Source of the DNA: Alphaproteobacteria bacterium
Lineage (GTDB): Bacteria; Pseudomonadota; Alphaproteobacteria; Rhodobacterales; Rhodobacteraceae
Assembly: GCA_030431825.1 (NCBI GenBank)
Contig: JAUIIJ010000002.1
Span: forward strand, 124,001-188,000
Length of the DNA stretch: 64,000 nucleotides
Reading direction: 5' to 3'
Shown here in pieces: positions 54,324 to 63,054 of the stretch; within the stretch, counting starts at the first letter, position 1; every line of letters starts with the position of its first letter. A model generated the notes under the pieces. That model saw nothing but the letters and a program-made list of their open reading frames with translations. It was not told the origin of the DNA and ran no database searches. The translations under genes and the position numbers were made by a program.

Positions 54324-55280
54324 ATGAGCTTTCGTCTACAACCCGCCGCCCCGGCCCGGCCCAACCGTTGCCAGTTGTTCGGCCCCGGCTCTCGCACGGC
54401 ATTGTTCGAAAAGATGGCCGGCAGCGCGGCGGACGTGATCAATCTCGACCTCGAGGACTCGGTCGCCCCCACCGACAAGGACATGGCGCGCGCCAATGTC
54501 ATCGCCGCGATTTCCGACATCGACTGGGGCAACAAGACGCTGTCGGTACGCATCAACGGGCTCGATACGCCCTGGTGGTATCGCGATGTGGTCGACCTGC
54601 TGGAACAGGCCGGCGAACGGCTTGACCAGATCATGATTCCCAAGGTCGGTTGTGCCGCAGACATCTACGCCGTTGACGCGCTGGTAACTGCCATCGAAGC
54701 CGCCAAGGGCCGCAACAGGAAGATCGATTTCGAGGTCATCATCGAAAGCGCCGCGGGAATCGCCCATGTCGAGGAGATTGCCGCCGCATCGCCCCGGCTG
54801 GTCGCGATGAGCCTCGGCGCAGCCGATTTTGCCGCCTCGATGGGGATGCAGACCACCGGCATCGGCGGTACCCAGGAAAACTATTATATGTTGCATGACG
54901 GCCAGAAACACTGGTCCGATCCCTGGCACTGGGCACATACGGCAATTGTCGCCGCCTGCCGGACCCACGGCGTTCTGCCGGTCGACGGCCCCTTTGGCGA
55001 CTTTTCCGACGATGACGGGTTCCGCGCGCAGGCACGACGCTCCGCGACATTGGGCATGGTGGGCAAATGGGCCATCCACCCGAAACAGATCGCGCTTGCC
55101 AACGAGGTGTTCACCCCGTCCGATGAAGCCGTGGCCGAAGCCCGCGAAATCCTTGCCGCGATGGAAACGGCCAAGGCCAACGGCGAAGGCGCAACCGTCT
55201 ACAAGGGGCGTCTGGTCGACATCGCATCGATCAAACAGGCCGAAGTCATCGTGCGTCAGTCAGAGATGATCTCGGGCTGA
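54324..55280 (+). CDS. mcl1: L-malyl-CoA/beta-methylmalyl-CoA lyase
   Basis: 318 residues, the length I recall for Rhodobacter sphaeroides Mcl1. It cleaves beta-methylmalyl-CoA and L-malyl-CoA to glyoxylate plus propionyl- or acetyl-CoA, a step of the ethylmalonyl-CoA pathway. The CitE-like TIM barrel is recognisable: INLDLEDSVAPTDKDMAR, IMIPKVGCAADIYAVDAL, and EVIIESAAGIAHVEEIAAASPRLVAMSLGAADF. AGAGG precedes the ATG by 7 bp. A terminator hairpin follows at 55290-55319. Confidence 0.93.
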   Translation: MSFRLQPAAPARPNRCQLFGPGSRTALFEKMAGSAADVINLDLEDSVAPTDKDMARANVIAAISDIDWGNKTLSVRINGLDTPWWYRDVVDLLEQAGERLDQIMIPKVGCAADIYAVDALVTAIEAAKGRNRKIDFEVIIESAAGIAHVEEIAAASPRLVAMSLGAADFAASMGMQTTGIGGTQENYYMLHDGQKHWSDPWHWAHTAIVAACRTHGVLPVDGPFGDFSDDDGFRAQARRSATLGMVGKWAIHPKQIALANEVFTPSDEAVAEAREILAAMETAKANGEGATVYKGRLVDIASIKQAEVIVRQSEMISG

Positions 55281-55289
55281 CAGAAATGA

Positions 55290-55319
55290 TATGGCGGGCG
55301 CGTCCGGATGCCCGCCATA
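55290..55319. terminator. Hairpin terminator between mcl1 and irr
   Basis: TATGGCGGGC (55290-55299) and GCCCGCCATA (55310-55319) form a perfect 10-bp stem with a 10-nt loop, 9 bp after the mcl1 stop and 30 bp before the end of convergent irr. No long U-run, but it suits bidirectional termination. Confidence 0.68.
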
Positions 55320-55349
55320 CAATCATGTCGCAAAGTCCGGGAAGCGCGC

Positions 55350-55769
55350 TCAGCTCGTCTTGCGCAGGCGGATGACCACGTCAACCGACGCGATCTCGGC
55401 GCCCTTGGGCGCGTCGGGCACCCGTGCAATCACCAGTTGCTCAGAAGGCGCATCGGTCAAATGGCCCTCGTCCTCCCAGTAGAAATGGGGGTGATCATGG
55501 GTGTTGGTATCGAAATAGCTTTTCGAGCCGTCCACGGTGACTTCCTGAAGCAGCCCGACCTCGCAAAACGCGCGCAGCGTGTTGTAGACCGTCGCCAGCG
55601 ACACCGCCGCACCGGTGGATTGCGCCGCTTCGTACAGGCTCTCGGCGGTGACATGGCGATGCTTGCCGTCACCCACCAGCAATTCGGCGAGCGCCAGACG
55701 CTGACGGGTCGGACGCAGTCCGGCCTCGCCCAGCCAAGTGGCAGCATTTCCTATCGCATCAGGGGTCAT
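55350..55769 (-). CDS. irr: Fur-family iron response regulator Irr
   Basis: 139 residues, Fur superfamily. The winged-helix half has LRPTRQRLALAELLVGDGKHRHVTAESLYEAA and SLATVYNTLRAFCEVGLL. The metal/heme domain has the HDHPHFYWEDEGHL stretch typical of rhodobacterial Irr, and it lacks the two CxxC zinc pairs of classic Fur. Irr senses heme/iron status and controls iron genes. Start 55769 follows GGAA; it is divergent from fabA and has a palindrome over its probable -35 box. Other Fur-family types cannot be excluded entirely. Confidence 0.8.
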   Translation of the reverse strand: MTPDAIGNAATWLGEAGLRPTRQRLALAELLVGDGKHRHVTAESLYEAAQSTGAAVSLATVYNTLRAFCEVGLLQEVTVDGSKSYFDTNTHDHPHFYWEDEGHLTDAPSEQLVIARVPDAPKGAEIASVDVVIRLRKTS

Positions 55770-55798
55770 GGCTACGTTCCGCTTCTTCACCTTTGCCT

Positions 55799-55828
55799 TA
55801 TATAAGGGGCGCACCACGCAAATTTCAA
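55799..55828 (-). promoter_or_regulatory. Probable sigma-70 promoter of irr
   Basis: On the minus strand TTGAAA (complement of 55823-55828), an 18-bp spacer, then TATATA (55799-55804). The -10 hexamer is part of the 12-bp palindrome CCTTATATAAGG (55796-55807). The -35 box is inside the palindrome at 55821-55836, so a bound repressor would block it. Confidence 0.5.
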
Positions 55829-55836
55829 TTGAAATT
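55821..55836. promoter_or_regulatory. Perfect 16-bp palindrome, candidate operator of irr/fabA
   Basis: AATTTCAATTGAAATT is its own reverse complement. It lies between irr (start 55769) and fabA (start 55947) and covers the probable irr -35 box. The layout suggests autoregulation of irr, possibly also affecting fabA. Binding protein is not proven. Confidence 0.55.
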
Positions 55837-55946
55837 CAGTCGCACCCAATTTGTCCGAGCCGGTTTTACGCGTCAGCAGTCCCCTTGCAGACCGTGCAAA
55901 CGCGGTGATAGACCGGAAATCAGAATTTGTGAGGAAAGGCAGCAGC

Positions 55947-56459
55947 ATGGCTCAATACCCCAGCAGCTTTGACAAGGAAGGATTGCTGAAATGCGCGCGT
56001 GGCGAGCTTTTCGGCCCGGGGAATGCCCAGCTGCCGGAACCGCCGATGCTGATGATGGACCGGATCACCGAGGTCAGCGCCGATGGCGGAAGCCACGGCA
56101 AGGGTCATGTGATTGCCGAATTCGACATCACACCGGACCTGTGGTTCTTTGAGTGTCATTTTCCCGGCAATCCGATCATGCCCGGCTGTCTCGGCCTTGA
56201 CGGTCTCTGGCAACTGACCGGCTTCAACCTCGGCTGGCGCGGCATGCTGGGGCGCGGGATGGCGATGGGCGTCGGCGAAGTCAAGCTCAAGGGCATGGTA
56301 CGTCCCGACCGCAAGATGCTGACCTACTATGTCGACATGACACGGATCATCGACCGCAAGCTCAAGCTGGGTGTGGCCGACGGGCGGGTTGTGGCTGACG
56401 GTGAAGAGATTTATGTGGTCAAGGACATGAAGGTGGGCCTGGCCACCGCCGAGGCCTGA
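55947..56459 (+). CDS. fabA: 3-hydroxydecanoyl-ACP dehydratase/isomerase
   Basis: 170 residues. FabA dehydrates 3-hydroxydecanoyl-ACP and isomerises it to cis-3-decenoyl-ACP, the branch into unsaturated fatty acids. The active-site His is in [23 protein letters not shown], with Asp following. GAGGAAAGG lies before the ATG at 55947. It is first in a fabA-fabB-fabI series and diverges from irr. Assignment is secure. Confidence 0.96.
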   Translation: MAQYPSSFDKEGLLKCARGELFGPGNAQLPEPPMLMMDRITEVSADGGSHGKGHVIAEFDITPDLWFFECHFPGNPIMPGCLGLDGLWQLTGFNLGWRGMLGRGMAMGVGEVKLKGMVRPDRKMLTYYVDMTRIIDRKLKLGVADGRVVADGEEIYVVKDMKVGLATAEA

Positions 56460-56494
56460 TTGCCCGTTAGGGGTTGCCAAATAGGAGACCGCCG

Positions 56495-57724
56495 ATGCGC
56501 CGCGTCGTAGTCACTGGGCTGGGTATTGTCTCGTCCATCGGAAACAATGCCGATGAGGTTCTTGCCTCGTTGCGCAACGGAACCTCGGGGATCGAAGCCT
56601 GCCCCGAGATGGCTGAACACGGGTTCCGCAGCCAGGTTGCCGGAACGCTGAAGATTGATCCCACCGCCCATGTGGACAAGCGCACCCTACGTTTCATGGG
56701 ACCCGGTGCCGCCTATGCCTATATCGCGATGAACGAAGCGATCAGCGATGCAGGGCTGGACGAGGATGACATCGTGAACCCGCGCACCGGTCTGGTCGCG
56801 GGCAGCGGCGGACCATCGACCAGCGCCATGCTGACCGCACACCAGACCGTTCTGAAAACCGGCGCGACCAAGCGGATCGGCCCCTTTGCGGTGCCAAAAT
56901 GCATGTCCTCGACGATTTCGGCGAATCTCGCGACTGCGTACAAGATCAAGGGCATCAACTATTCCATCACCTCGGCCTGCTCGACCAGTCTGCATTGCAT
57001 CGGCAACGCCGCAGAGCAGATCATGCTGGGCAAGCAGGACGTGATGTTTGCCGGCGGTGGCGAGGAACTGGACTGGACCCTGTCATGTCTGTTCGACGCG
57101 ATGGGCGCGATGAGCAGCAAGTACAATGACGCACCGCAGACCGCCAGCCGGGCCTTCGACGCCAATCGCGACGGGTTCGTGATTTCGGGCGGCGGCGGCA
57201 TCGTCGTGCTGGAAGAGCTGGAACACGCCAGGGCGCGCGGCGCGAAAATCTATGCCGAAGTAACCGGTTATGCGGCGACCAGCGACGGGCATGACATGGT
57301 CGCGCCGTCCGGCGAAGGCGGCGAACGCGCGATGCGGCTGGCGCTGCAATCGCTGCCCGAGGGACGCAAGGTCGGCTATATCAATGCCCACGGAACCAGC
57401 ACCCCGGTCGGCGATGTCGGCGAGGTCGAGGCCGTCCGGCGCGTATTCGGCGAGGGCAATACCCCGCCGATCAGTTCGACCAAGTCGATGACTGGCCACG
57501 CACAGGGCGCGGCGGGTGCGCTTGAGGCGATCTTCAGCCTGCTGATGCTCGACAACGATTTCATCGCCCGTTCGATCAATGTTGAAACGCTCGATCCGGC
57601 GCTCGATGCCTCGGAGATCGCGCTCGAAACCGTCGAGAATGCCGGGCTGGACAGCGTGATGACCAACAGTTTCGGTTTCGGCGGCACCAACGGATCAATG
57701 ATCCTGTCGAAATTCAAGGAATAG
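56495..57724 (+). CDS. fabB: 3-oxoacyl-ACP synthase I
   Basis: 409 residues, a beta-ketoacyl-ACP synthase. The catalytic Cys is in SACSTSLHCIGNA and the two histidines are in NAHGTSTPVGD and GHAQGAAG. It elongates the unsaturated acyl chain delivered by FabA. Start 56495 (MRRVVVTGLGIVSSIGNN) is family-like and has TAGGAGA upstream; the frame extends seven codons earlier. It follows fabA by 35 bp. Confidence 0.96.
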   Translation: MRRVVVTGLGIVSSIGNNADEVLASLRNGTSGIEACPEMAEHGFRSQVAGTLKIDPTAHVDKRTLRFMGPGAAYAYIAMNEAISDAGLDEDDIVNPRTGLVAGSGGPSTSAMLTAHQTVLKTGATKRIGPFAVPKCMSSTISANLATAYKIKGINYSITSACSTSLHCIGNAAEQIMLGKQDVMFAGGGEELDWTLSCLFDAMGAMSSKYNDAPQTASRAFDANRDGFVISGGGGIVVLEELEHARARGAKIYAEVTGYAATSDGHDMVAPSGEGGERAMRLALQSLPEGRKVGYINAHGTSTPVGDVGEVEAVRRVFGEGNTPPISSTKSMTGHAQGAAGALEAIFSLLMLDNDFIARSINVETLDPALDASEIALETVENAGLDSVMTNSFGFGGTNGSMILSKFKE

Positions 57725-57733
57725 GATCGGCAG

Positions 57734-58525
57734 ATGACACAAGCACTTGCAGGAAAACGCGGTCTGATCATGGGTGTCGCGAACGACCGCTCGATCGCAT
57801 GGGGCATTGCCAGGGCGATGCACGGTGCCGGCGCAGAACTTGCCTTTACCTACCAGGGCGACGCCTTTGGCAAACGGCTCGAACCCCTGGCGGCGTCGGT
57901 CGGATCGGACTTCATGGTCGATGTCGATGTCACCGATGACGCCTCGCTCGATGCCGCGTTCGGGAAACTCGCCGCGCGCTGGCCGACGATCGATTTCGTC
58001 GTGCATGCCATCGCCTTCTCGGACAAGTCCGAACTGACCGGGCGGTTTCTCAACACCAGCCGCGCGAATTTCAAGAATTCCCTCGATATCAGCGCCTATT
58101 CCTTTATCGACGTGGCGCGCCGGGCGCATCCCATGATGGTCGAAAACGGTGGCACGCTGCTGACACTGACCTATCAGGGCAGCAATCGCGTCGCCCCGAA
58201 CTACAACGTGATGGGGGTGGCCAAGGCGGCGCTGGAATCGGCAACCCGATATCTCGCGAACGATCTCGGGCCGGACGGCATCCGGGTGAACGCGATTTCG
58301 CCGGGTCCGATGAAAACGCTCGCCGGTGCGGCCATCGGCGGTGCCCGCAAGACCTACAAGCACACCGACCAGAATGCCCCGCTGCGCAGCAATGCGACAC
58401 TCGAAGCGGTCGGCGGCACCGCGGTCTACCTCGCCTCCGAGGCCGGGGCCTGCACCACCGGCGAGATCATCCGCGTCGACGGTGGATATCACGTTCTGGG
58501 CATGCCGCAGCCTGACTATCTCTGA
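57734..58525 (+). CDS. fabI: Enoyl-ACP reductase (NADH), FabI type
   Basis: 263 residues, SDR-fold enoyl-ACP reductase, last step of each elongation cycle. The nucleotide-binding start is GKRGLIMGVANDRSIAWGIA. The catalytic tyrosines and lysine are in LTYQGSNRVAPNYNVMGVAKAALESATRYLA. It starts 10 bp after fabB and probably ends the operon. FabI enzymes of this type are triclosan targets in related bacteria; sensitivity cannot be read here. Confidence 0.96.
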   Translation: MTQALAGKRGLIMGVANDRSIAWGIARAMHGAGAELAFTYQGDAFGKRLEPLAASVGSDFMVDVDVTDDASLDAAFGKLAARWPTIDFVVHAIAFSDKSELTGRFLNTSRANFKNSLDISAYSFIDVARRAHPMMVENGGTLLTLTYQGSNRVAPNYNVMGVAKAALESATRYLANDLGPDGIRVNAISPGPMKTLAGAAIGGARKTYKHTDQNAPLRSNATLEAVGGTAVYLASEAGACTTGEIIRVDGGYHVLGMPQPDYL

Positions 58526-58660
58526 CGTCACGGAACCAGCGTTTGGCTTGGCGCGGCATAGATCGGGCGCGCGCTGCAGCCTCCGGTCATTGACGAAAAT
58601 CCATGCGGCGAACCGCGAAACAGGGTCTCCTCCCCCCAACCGTCGATGCAAGTGCCGGTG

Positions 58661-59008
58661 TCATTTCCGGGTCCCCCCGGACCGGCCCCTCGCCCACCAG
58701 AGCAGCAAGACCCCGGCGAGGGGAAACGCGATGGTGCGCCAGATATCCGCGAGGCTGGATTGCCAGCGCCAGCGGCCGAGGCTGGCAATGTCATCGCGGC
58801 GGTCGGCGAGTTCCATTGCCACCCCCAGCACCAGCGACACCGCAAGGGCAGCCAGGAAAGGCGCGGAACGCAACTGTCGGCGCGACCAGATCACCGCCCC
58901 CGCCAAAAGCACTGCCCCGACGAGATAGTGCAGCGTGTTGCGCTCCAGCGGAACATACCCCGCCAGCCAGAGTTTGAACGCCTGATAGACGGATGTATCG
59001 CCCTCCAC
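58661..59008 (-). CDS. Small VanZ-like membrane protein
   Basis: 115 residues with four hydrophobic segments, for example LHYLVGAVLLAGAVIW, FLAALAVSLVLGVAME and TIAFPLAGVLLLWWA. The SLVLGVAMELADRRD segment resembles VanZ-like proteins. It begins at a GTG 7 bp after the VOC gene stop, so the two are probably co-transcribed. Function unknown. The 135 bp between it and fabI holds no gene. Confidence 0.65.
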   Translation of the reverse strand: MEGDTSVYQAFKLWLAGYVPLERNTLHYLVGAVLLAGAVIWSRRQLRSAPFLAALAVSLVLGVAMELADRRDDIASLGRWRWQSSLADIWRTIAFPLAGVLLLWWARGRSGGTRK

Positions 59009-59015
59009 CCGCGCC

Positions 59016-59405
59016 TCAGCCGGCCGATGCCGGAACGATCAGCCCCAATGGCGCGCCGACACAGTCATGCACGATGGCAATGCGCCCGACATTCGGCACA
59101 TCGAACGGCGCGCGGGCGATCCGACCGCCACCGATTTCGGCCTGATGCAACGCGGTCTCGAGATCATCTACGGCCATATATGTGATCCACTGCGCCGATG
59201 TTTCCGCGTGATGCGCCATCTGCGAGATATCGAGCATGCCCGCGACCGGTTGCGCCCCGAGATAGGCCACATGGTAGTCACCGCCATCCGCAGCCGGGGT
59301 CGTCCGGAAACGCCATCCGCAGACGCGCCGATACCAGGCCTGTGCATGGTCAACATCATGCGTCATCAACTCGTTCCACCAGATAGCGCCGCGAAATTCG
59401 GACAT
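59016..59405 (-). CDS. VOC family protein (glyoxalase-like)
   Basis: 129 residues of the vicinal oxygen chelate fold: IWWNELMTHDVDHAQAWYRRVCGWRF at the start, QWITYMAVDDLETALHQAEIGGGRI in the middle and a C-terminal GLIVPA. It is similar to glyoxalase/bleomycin-resistance proteins; the reaction is unknown. Upstream sit four tandem 15-bp repeats ending just before the start codon. It diverges from the dehalogenase gene. Confidence 0.82.
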   Translation of the reverse strand: MSEFRGAIWWNELMTHDVDHAQAWYRRVCGWRFRTTPAADGGDYHVAYLGAQPVAGMLDISQMAHHAETSAQWITYMAVDDLETALHQAEIGGGRIARAPFDVPNVGRIAIVHDCVGAPLGLIVPASAG

Positions 59406-59415
59406 CATGCATTCC

Positions 59416-59475
59416 TTCCACGATTTGGCCTTCCACGATTTGGCCGCTCACAATTTGGCCGCTCACAATTTGGGA
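59416..59475. repeat. Four tandem 15-bp repeats upstream of the VOC gene
   Basis: TTCCACGATTTGGCC occurs twice (59416-59445), then GCTCACAATTTGGCC and a last copy with a changed end (59446-59475). On the minus strand they read towards the VOC start 11 bp away. They may set the leader, operator spacing or expression level, and their copy number could vary. Confidence 0.75.
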
Positions 59476-59572
59476 TGTGCGCACCATAGACGAGTTCGGC
59501 CCGAAAATCATCCGTGGCGCCCTTCCCCCCTCTCGGCAACTGTGACAACCTGCGCGCAAAACGGAGCACCAG

Positions 59573-60262
59573 ATGCCGATCACCACCTGCGTTTTTGATG
59601 CCTACGGCACCCTCTTTGACGTCTCCGCCGCCGCACGACAGGCGGCCGAGGAGGGCCGCTTTCCCGGGCTCGCCGACCGCTGGGCCGAGGTCGCGACGCA
59701 TTGGCGGCTCAAACAGTTGCAATACACATGGCTGCGCGCCGTGGCGGATGCCCACACCGATTTCTGGGAGGTCACGCAGAACGGACTGGACTGGACGCTC
59801 GAAGCGACCGGACTCGACGCCGATCCCGCCCTGCGTCAGCGGTTGCTCGATCTCTACTGGGAATTGCAGGCCTATCCGGAAGTGCCCGAAATGCTGCGCG
59901 CGCTGAAGGACGCGGGCCTGCAGACCGCGATCCTGTCCAACGGCTCGCCGGCGATGCTGGACGGGGCGGTGCAGTCGGCAGGTGTCGGTGACGTGCTGGA
60001 CGATGTGCTGTCCGTCGAGAGCGTCGGCATCTTCAAACCCGCCGCGTCTGTCTATCAACTGGTCGAGGATCGGTTCGGATGCGCGAAATCCGAGGTTCTG
60101 TTTGTCTCGTCCAACGGCTGGGACGCGGGCTGTGCAACCGGTTACGGATTTCAAACCGCATGGGTCAACCGTGCGGCGGAACCGGTTGATCGCCTGCCGT
60201 GGAGCCCGGCGCATGTCCTGAGCGACCTGCGCCCCATCCCCGATCTGGCCCGCGGACAATGA
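59573..60262 (+). CDS. Haloacid dehalogenase, type II
   Basis: 229 residues of the L-2-haloacid dehalogenase HAD subfamily. The nucleophile Asp8 is in FDAYGTLFDV, the LSNGSP motif carries the Ser/Asn pair, Lys is in GIFKPAASVY, and FVSSNGWDAGCATGYGF holds the final acidic motif. It would displace halide from short 2-haloacids, though the natural substrate may be a metabolite. Its stop overlaps the next gene (ATGA), and the downstream pair is also coupled. Confidence 0.87.
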   Translation: MPITTCVFDAYGTLFDVSAAARQAAEEGRFPGLADRWAEVATHWRLKQLQYTWLRAVADAHTDFWEVTQNGLDWTLEATGLDADPALRQRLLDLYWELQAYPEVPEMLRALKDAGLQTAILSNGSPAMLDGAVQSAGVGDVLDDVLSVESVGIFKPAASVYQLVEDRFGCAKSEVLFVSSNGWDAGCATGYGFQTAWVNRAAEPVDRLPWSPAHVLSDLRPIPDLARGQ

Positions 60263-61089
60263 GCCGCTTCGCCGCCCCCGATGGCCTGAGCCTGCACTAC
60301 GAAGACAACGGCGACGGGCAACCGCTCCTGTGTCTGCCCGGGCTGACCCGCAACACGCGCGATTTCGATTTTCTCGCTCCGCACATGGGGGCGTACCGGA
60401 TGATTGCGATGGACTATCGCGGACGCGGGCAATCGGACTACGCGGATGACCATGCCACCTATTCCGTCCCCCACGAGGCAGGTGACGTCATCGCGTTGCT
60501 GGACCATCTGGAGCTTGAGAAGGTTACGGTGCTTGGCACGTCGCGCGGCGGGCTGATCGCGATGGTCCTGGCGGCCGCACATCCGGACCGGCTGTCGGCA
60601 GTGATCCTGAACGATGTAGGCCCTGTCATCGCACCCGGCGGCGTCGAGCGTATCATGCAATATGTCGGCATCACGCCGCCCTACCGCGATCTGGCCGAAG
60701 CGGCCGAGGCGATGGCGGCGACGTTGGGCCGCCAGTTTCCGGATCTCGCCGCCGAAACATGGCAGCGGCTGGCCGCGGCACAATATACCGAAACCGGCGA
60801 GGGTCTGGCGCTGCGCTATGACGCGCGGTTGCGCGATGCGCTGATCGAACAGGCACAGGCCGGCCCGCCACCGGACCTGTGGCCGTTGTTCGATGCGCTG
60901 AAGCCGTTGCCGGTCGGTGTATTGCGGGGCGAAAACTCCGATATTCTCTCAGCGGACACGCTGGCAGAGATGCAGGCCCGGCATCCCGACCTTGTCGCCG
61001 TCACCGTCGCGAACCGTGGGCATGTGCCGCTGCTTGACGAACCCGAGAGTCTTGACCTGATCAACCACATCCTGAGAGACGCCAGATGA
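60259..61089 (+). CDS. Alpha/beta hydrolase
   Basis: 276 residues. PLLCLPGLTRNTRDFDFLAPHMG is the oxyanion segment, YRGRGQSDYADD follows, the nucleophile is GTSRGGLIAMVLAA and the His is in VANRGHVPLLDEPESL. It is coupled on both sides: ATGA with the dehalogenase stop and again with the PLP dehydratase start. The substrate is unknown, but the operon suggests breakdown of a small ester or lactone. Confidence 0.87.
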   Translation: MSRFAAPDGLSLHYEDNGDGQPLLCLPGLTRNTRDFDFLAPHMGAYRMIAMDYRGRGQSDYADDHATYSVPHEAGDVIALLDHLELEKVTVLGTSRGGLIAMVLAAAHPDRLSAVILNDVGPVIAPGGVERIMQYVGITPPYRDLAEAAEAMAATLGRQFPDLAAETWQRLAAAQYTETGEGLALRYDARLRDALIEQAQAGPPPDLWPLFDALKPLPVGVLRGENSDILSADTLAEMQARHPDLVAVTVANRGHVPLLDEPESLDLINHILRDAR

Positions 61090-62063
61090 GTACGATAGAA
61101 ATGATCCGGGCCGCTGAAATGCGGCTGCGCGGCCACGCCCGGCGAACGCCCCTGCTGTCTTCACCATTTCTCGACGAGATTGCGGGCAAGCGGGTGCTGG
61201 TCAAGGCCGAGTGCCTGCAGCATACCGGCAGCTTCAAGTTTCGCGGCGGCTGGTCTGCGGTGTCGGCGCTGTCGCCGGACACGCGCGCGCGCGGCGTCAT
61301 CGCGTTTTCCAGCGGCAACCACGCACAGGGCGTGGCGCTGGCTGCGAAACGTCACGACACGCCCGCGGTGATCATCATGCCGTCAGACGCGCCCCGGATG
61401 AAGATCGACAATACCCGCGCCCTCGGAGCCGAGGTCGTGCTCTATGACCGTGCCAGCGAAGACCGCGACGCCATCGGCGCGCGGATTGCGAGCGAGCGCG
61501 GACTGACGCTGATCAAGCCGTTTGATGAGCCGCAGGTGATTGCCGGGCAAGGCACCACCGGCCTTGAAATCGCCGAACAGGCAACGGAACAAGGCATAGG
61601 CGATGCCGACGTGTTGATCTGTTGCGGCGGCGGTGGGCTGACATCGGGCATCGCGCTGGCACTTGCGGATCGCGCGCCCGGCCTGCGCCCGCGCCCGGTT
61701 GAACCGCATGGCTTTGACGATGTGTCGCGTTCTCTCGCCAGCGGGAGGATCGAACGCAACGACCGCATGTCGGGATCGCGCTGCGATGCCATTCTGACCC
61801 CGGAGCCGGGCCAGATCACCTTTCCGATTCTGCGGCGCCTCTGTGGTCCGGGCCTCGTCGTGACGGATGACGAGGCGCTGCGCGCCGTCGCGCTGGCGTT
61901 TTCCCGGCTCAAGATCGTGGTCGAACCCGGCGGCGCGGTTGCGCTAGCCGCGGCGCTGTTTCATGCCGACGAGATCGAGGGGGACGCGATGATCGCGGTC
62001 GCGACGGGTGGCAATGTCGACGCGGGCGTGTTCCGCGAGGCACTGGAACGATTTGGCGACTAG
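61086..62063 (+). CDS. PLP-dependent threonine/serine dehydratase-like enzyme
   Basis: 325 residues of fold-type II PLP enzymes. The PLP lysine is in HTGSFKFRGGWSAV, the amino-acid loop SSGNHAQGVALAA follows, and the Gly-rich phosphate loop is CCGGGGLTSG. The length fits catabolic threonine dehydratase or serine racemase-type enzymes without a regulatory domain. It overlaps the hydrolase gene (ATGA). The actual hydroxy amino acid substrate is not fixed; hydroxy-aspartate types are also possible. Confidence 0.85.
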   Translation: MSTIEMIRAAEMRLRGHARRTPLLSSPFLDEIAGKRVLVKAECLQHTGSFKFRGGWSAVSALSPDTRARGVIAFSSGNHAQGVALAAKRHDTPAVIIMPSDAPRMKIDNTRALGAEVVLYDRASEDRDAIGARIASERGLTLIKPFDEPQVIAGQGTTGLEIAEQATEQGIGDADVLICCGGGGLTSGIALALADRAPGLRPRPVEPHGFDDVSRSLASGRIERNDRMSGSRCDAILTPEPGQITFPILRRLCGPGLVVTDDEALRAVALAFSRLKIVVEPGGAVALAAALFHADEIEGDAMIAVATGGNVDAGVFREALERFGD

Positions 62064-62097
62064 ATCGGGGCCGCCACAAAACAAGGGAACTGAGTCC

Positions 62098-62886
62098 ATG
62101 CAGATTGCCGACCTTGGCGATGTCCAACTTCACTATCGTATCGACGGTGACCCTGGCGGGGCACCGGTGGTGTTTGCGAACTCGCTTGGCACCGACCTGC
62201 GGCTGTGGGATCCGATCCTGCCGCTGCTGCCCGCCGGGCTCAGGATCATCCGCTATGACAAACGGGGGCATGGCCTGTCGTCCTGTCCACCGGCACCCTA
62301 TTCGATGGGCGCATTGGTACGCGACGCAGAGCAGCTGCTGGATCTGCTCGACGTCCGGGATTGTGCTTTTGTCGGCCTGTCGATCGGCGGCATGATCGCG
62401 CAGGGGCTGGCGGTCAAGCGGCTCGATCTCGTGCGCGCGATGGTGCTGTCGAACACCGCGGCCAAGATCGGCACGGCGGATATGTGGCACGCCCGAATCG
62501 ACGCGGTCAGGGAGGGGGGCATTGCCGCGCTCGCCGACCCGGTGATGGAGCGCTGGTTCAGCGAGTCGTTCCGCAGCACCCCGGAACTCGCCCTCTGGCG
62601 CAACATGCTGGTTCGTCAGCCACCCGAGGGCTATGCAGGGTGTTCCGCCGCGATCGCCGGCACCGATTTCTATACTCCGACCAGCGGGCTGCGCCTGCCC
62701 ACACTGGGCATTGCCGGTGATCGGGATGGCGCGACGCCGCCCGACCTCGTGCGCGAGACGGTAAAACTGATCCCCGGATCGCAATTTCACCTGATGAAAG
62801 GCGCGGGCCACCTGCCCTGCGTCGAGAACCCCGCAGAATACGCCCGCGTCCTGACGGCCTTTCTGGTGGATACCGGCTACATCTGA
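62098..62886 (+). CDS. pcaD: 3-oxoadipate enol-lactonase-like hydrolase
   Basis: 262 residues, alpha/beta hydrolase. VVFANSLGTDLRLWD is the oxyanion segment, RYDKRGHGLSSCPPAPYSMG follows, the nucleophile elbow is GLSIGGMIAQGLA and the C-terminal His is in KGAGHLPCVENPAEY. The sequence is PcaD-like, an enzyme that opens the enol-lactone of the beta-ketoadipate pathway. No pcaBCGH genes are in the window, so it may be a paralogue. It follows the dehydratase by 34 bp. Confidence 0.8.
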   Translation: MQIADLGDVQLHYRIDGDPGGAPVVFANSLGTDLRLWDPILPLLPAGLRIIRYDKRGHGLSSCPPAPYSMGALVRDAEQLLDLLDVRDCAFVGLSIGGMIAQGLAVKRLDLVRAMVLSNTAAKIGTADMWHARIDAVREGGIAALADPVMERWFSESFRSTPELALWRNMLVRQPPEGYAGCSAAIAGTDFYTPTSGLRLPTLGIAGDRDGATPPDLVRETVKLIPGSQFHLMKGAGHLPCVENPAEYARVLTAFLVDTGYI

Positions 62887-63054
62887 CGAGGCGGCTCGCC
62901 GGTTCTGCCGCAGTAGATTTCGCTGGCCTCGCCGCTGACCGCAGTCGCGATGGTTCTGCGGCGTGACACCCGTTTGGGTGCGGCGCATCAATTTCCTTCT
63001 TGCGGAGCAAAGTGGCGCGGGCCACGGTGATCGCAAGAAACAGGGAGACACAGC

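Noticed and set aside
58528-58845. Minus-strand open frame overlapping the small VanZ-like gene
   Set aside because: It is a different frame over the same DNA; the VanZ-like frame has regular hydrophobic helices and tight coupling to the VOC gene.
59446-59475. Similarity of the 15-bp repeats to a lac operator half-site
   Set aside because: The shared AATTGTGAG(C) stretch is short and no LacI-type regulator is nearby, so the resemblance is probably chance.
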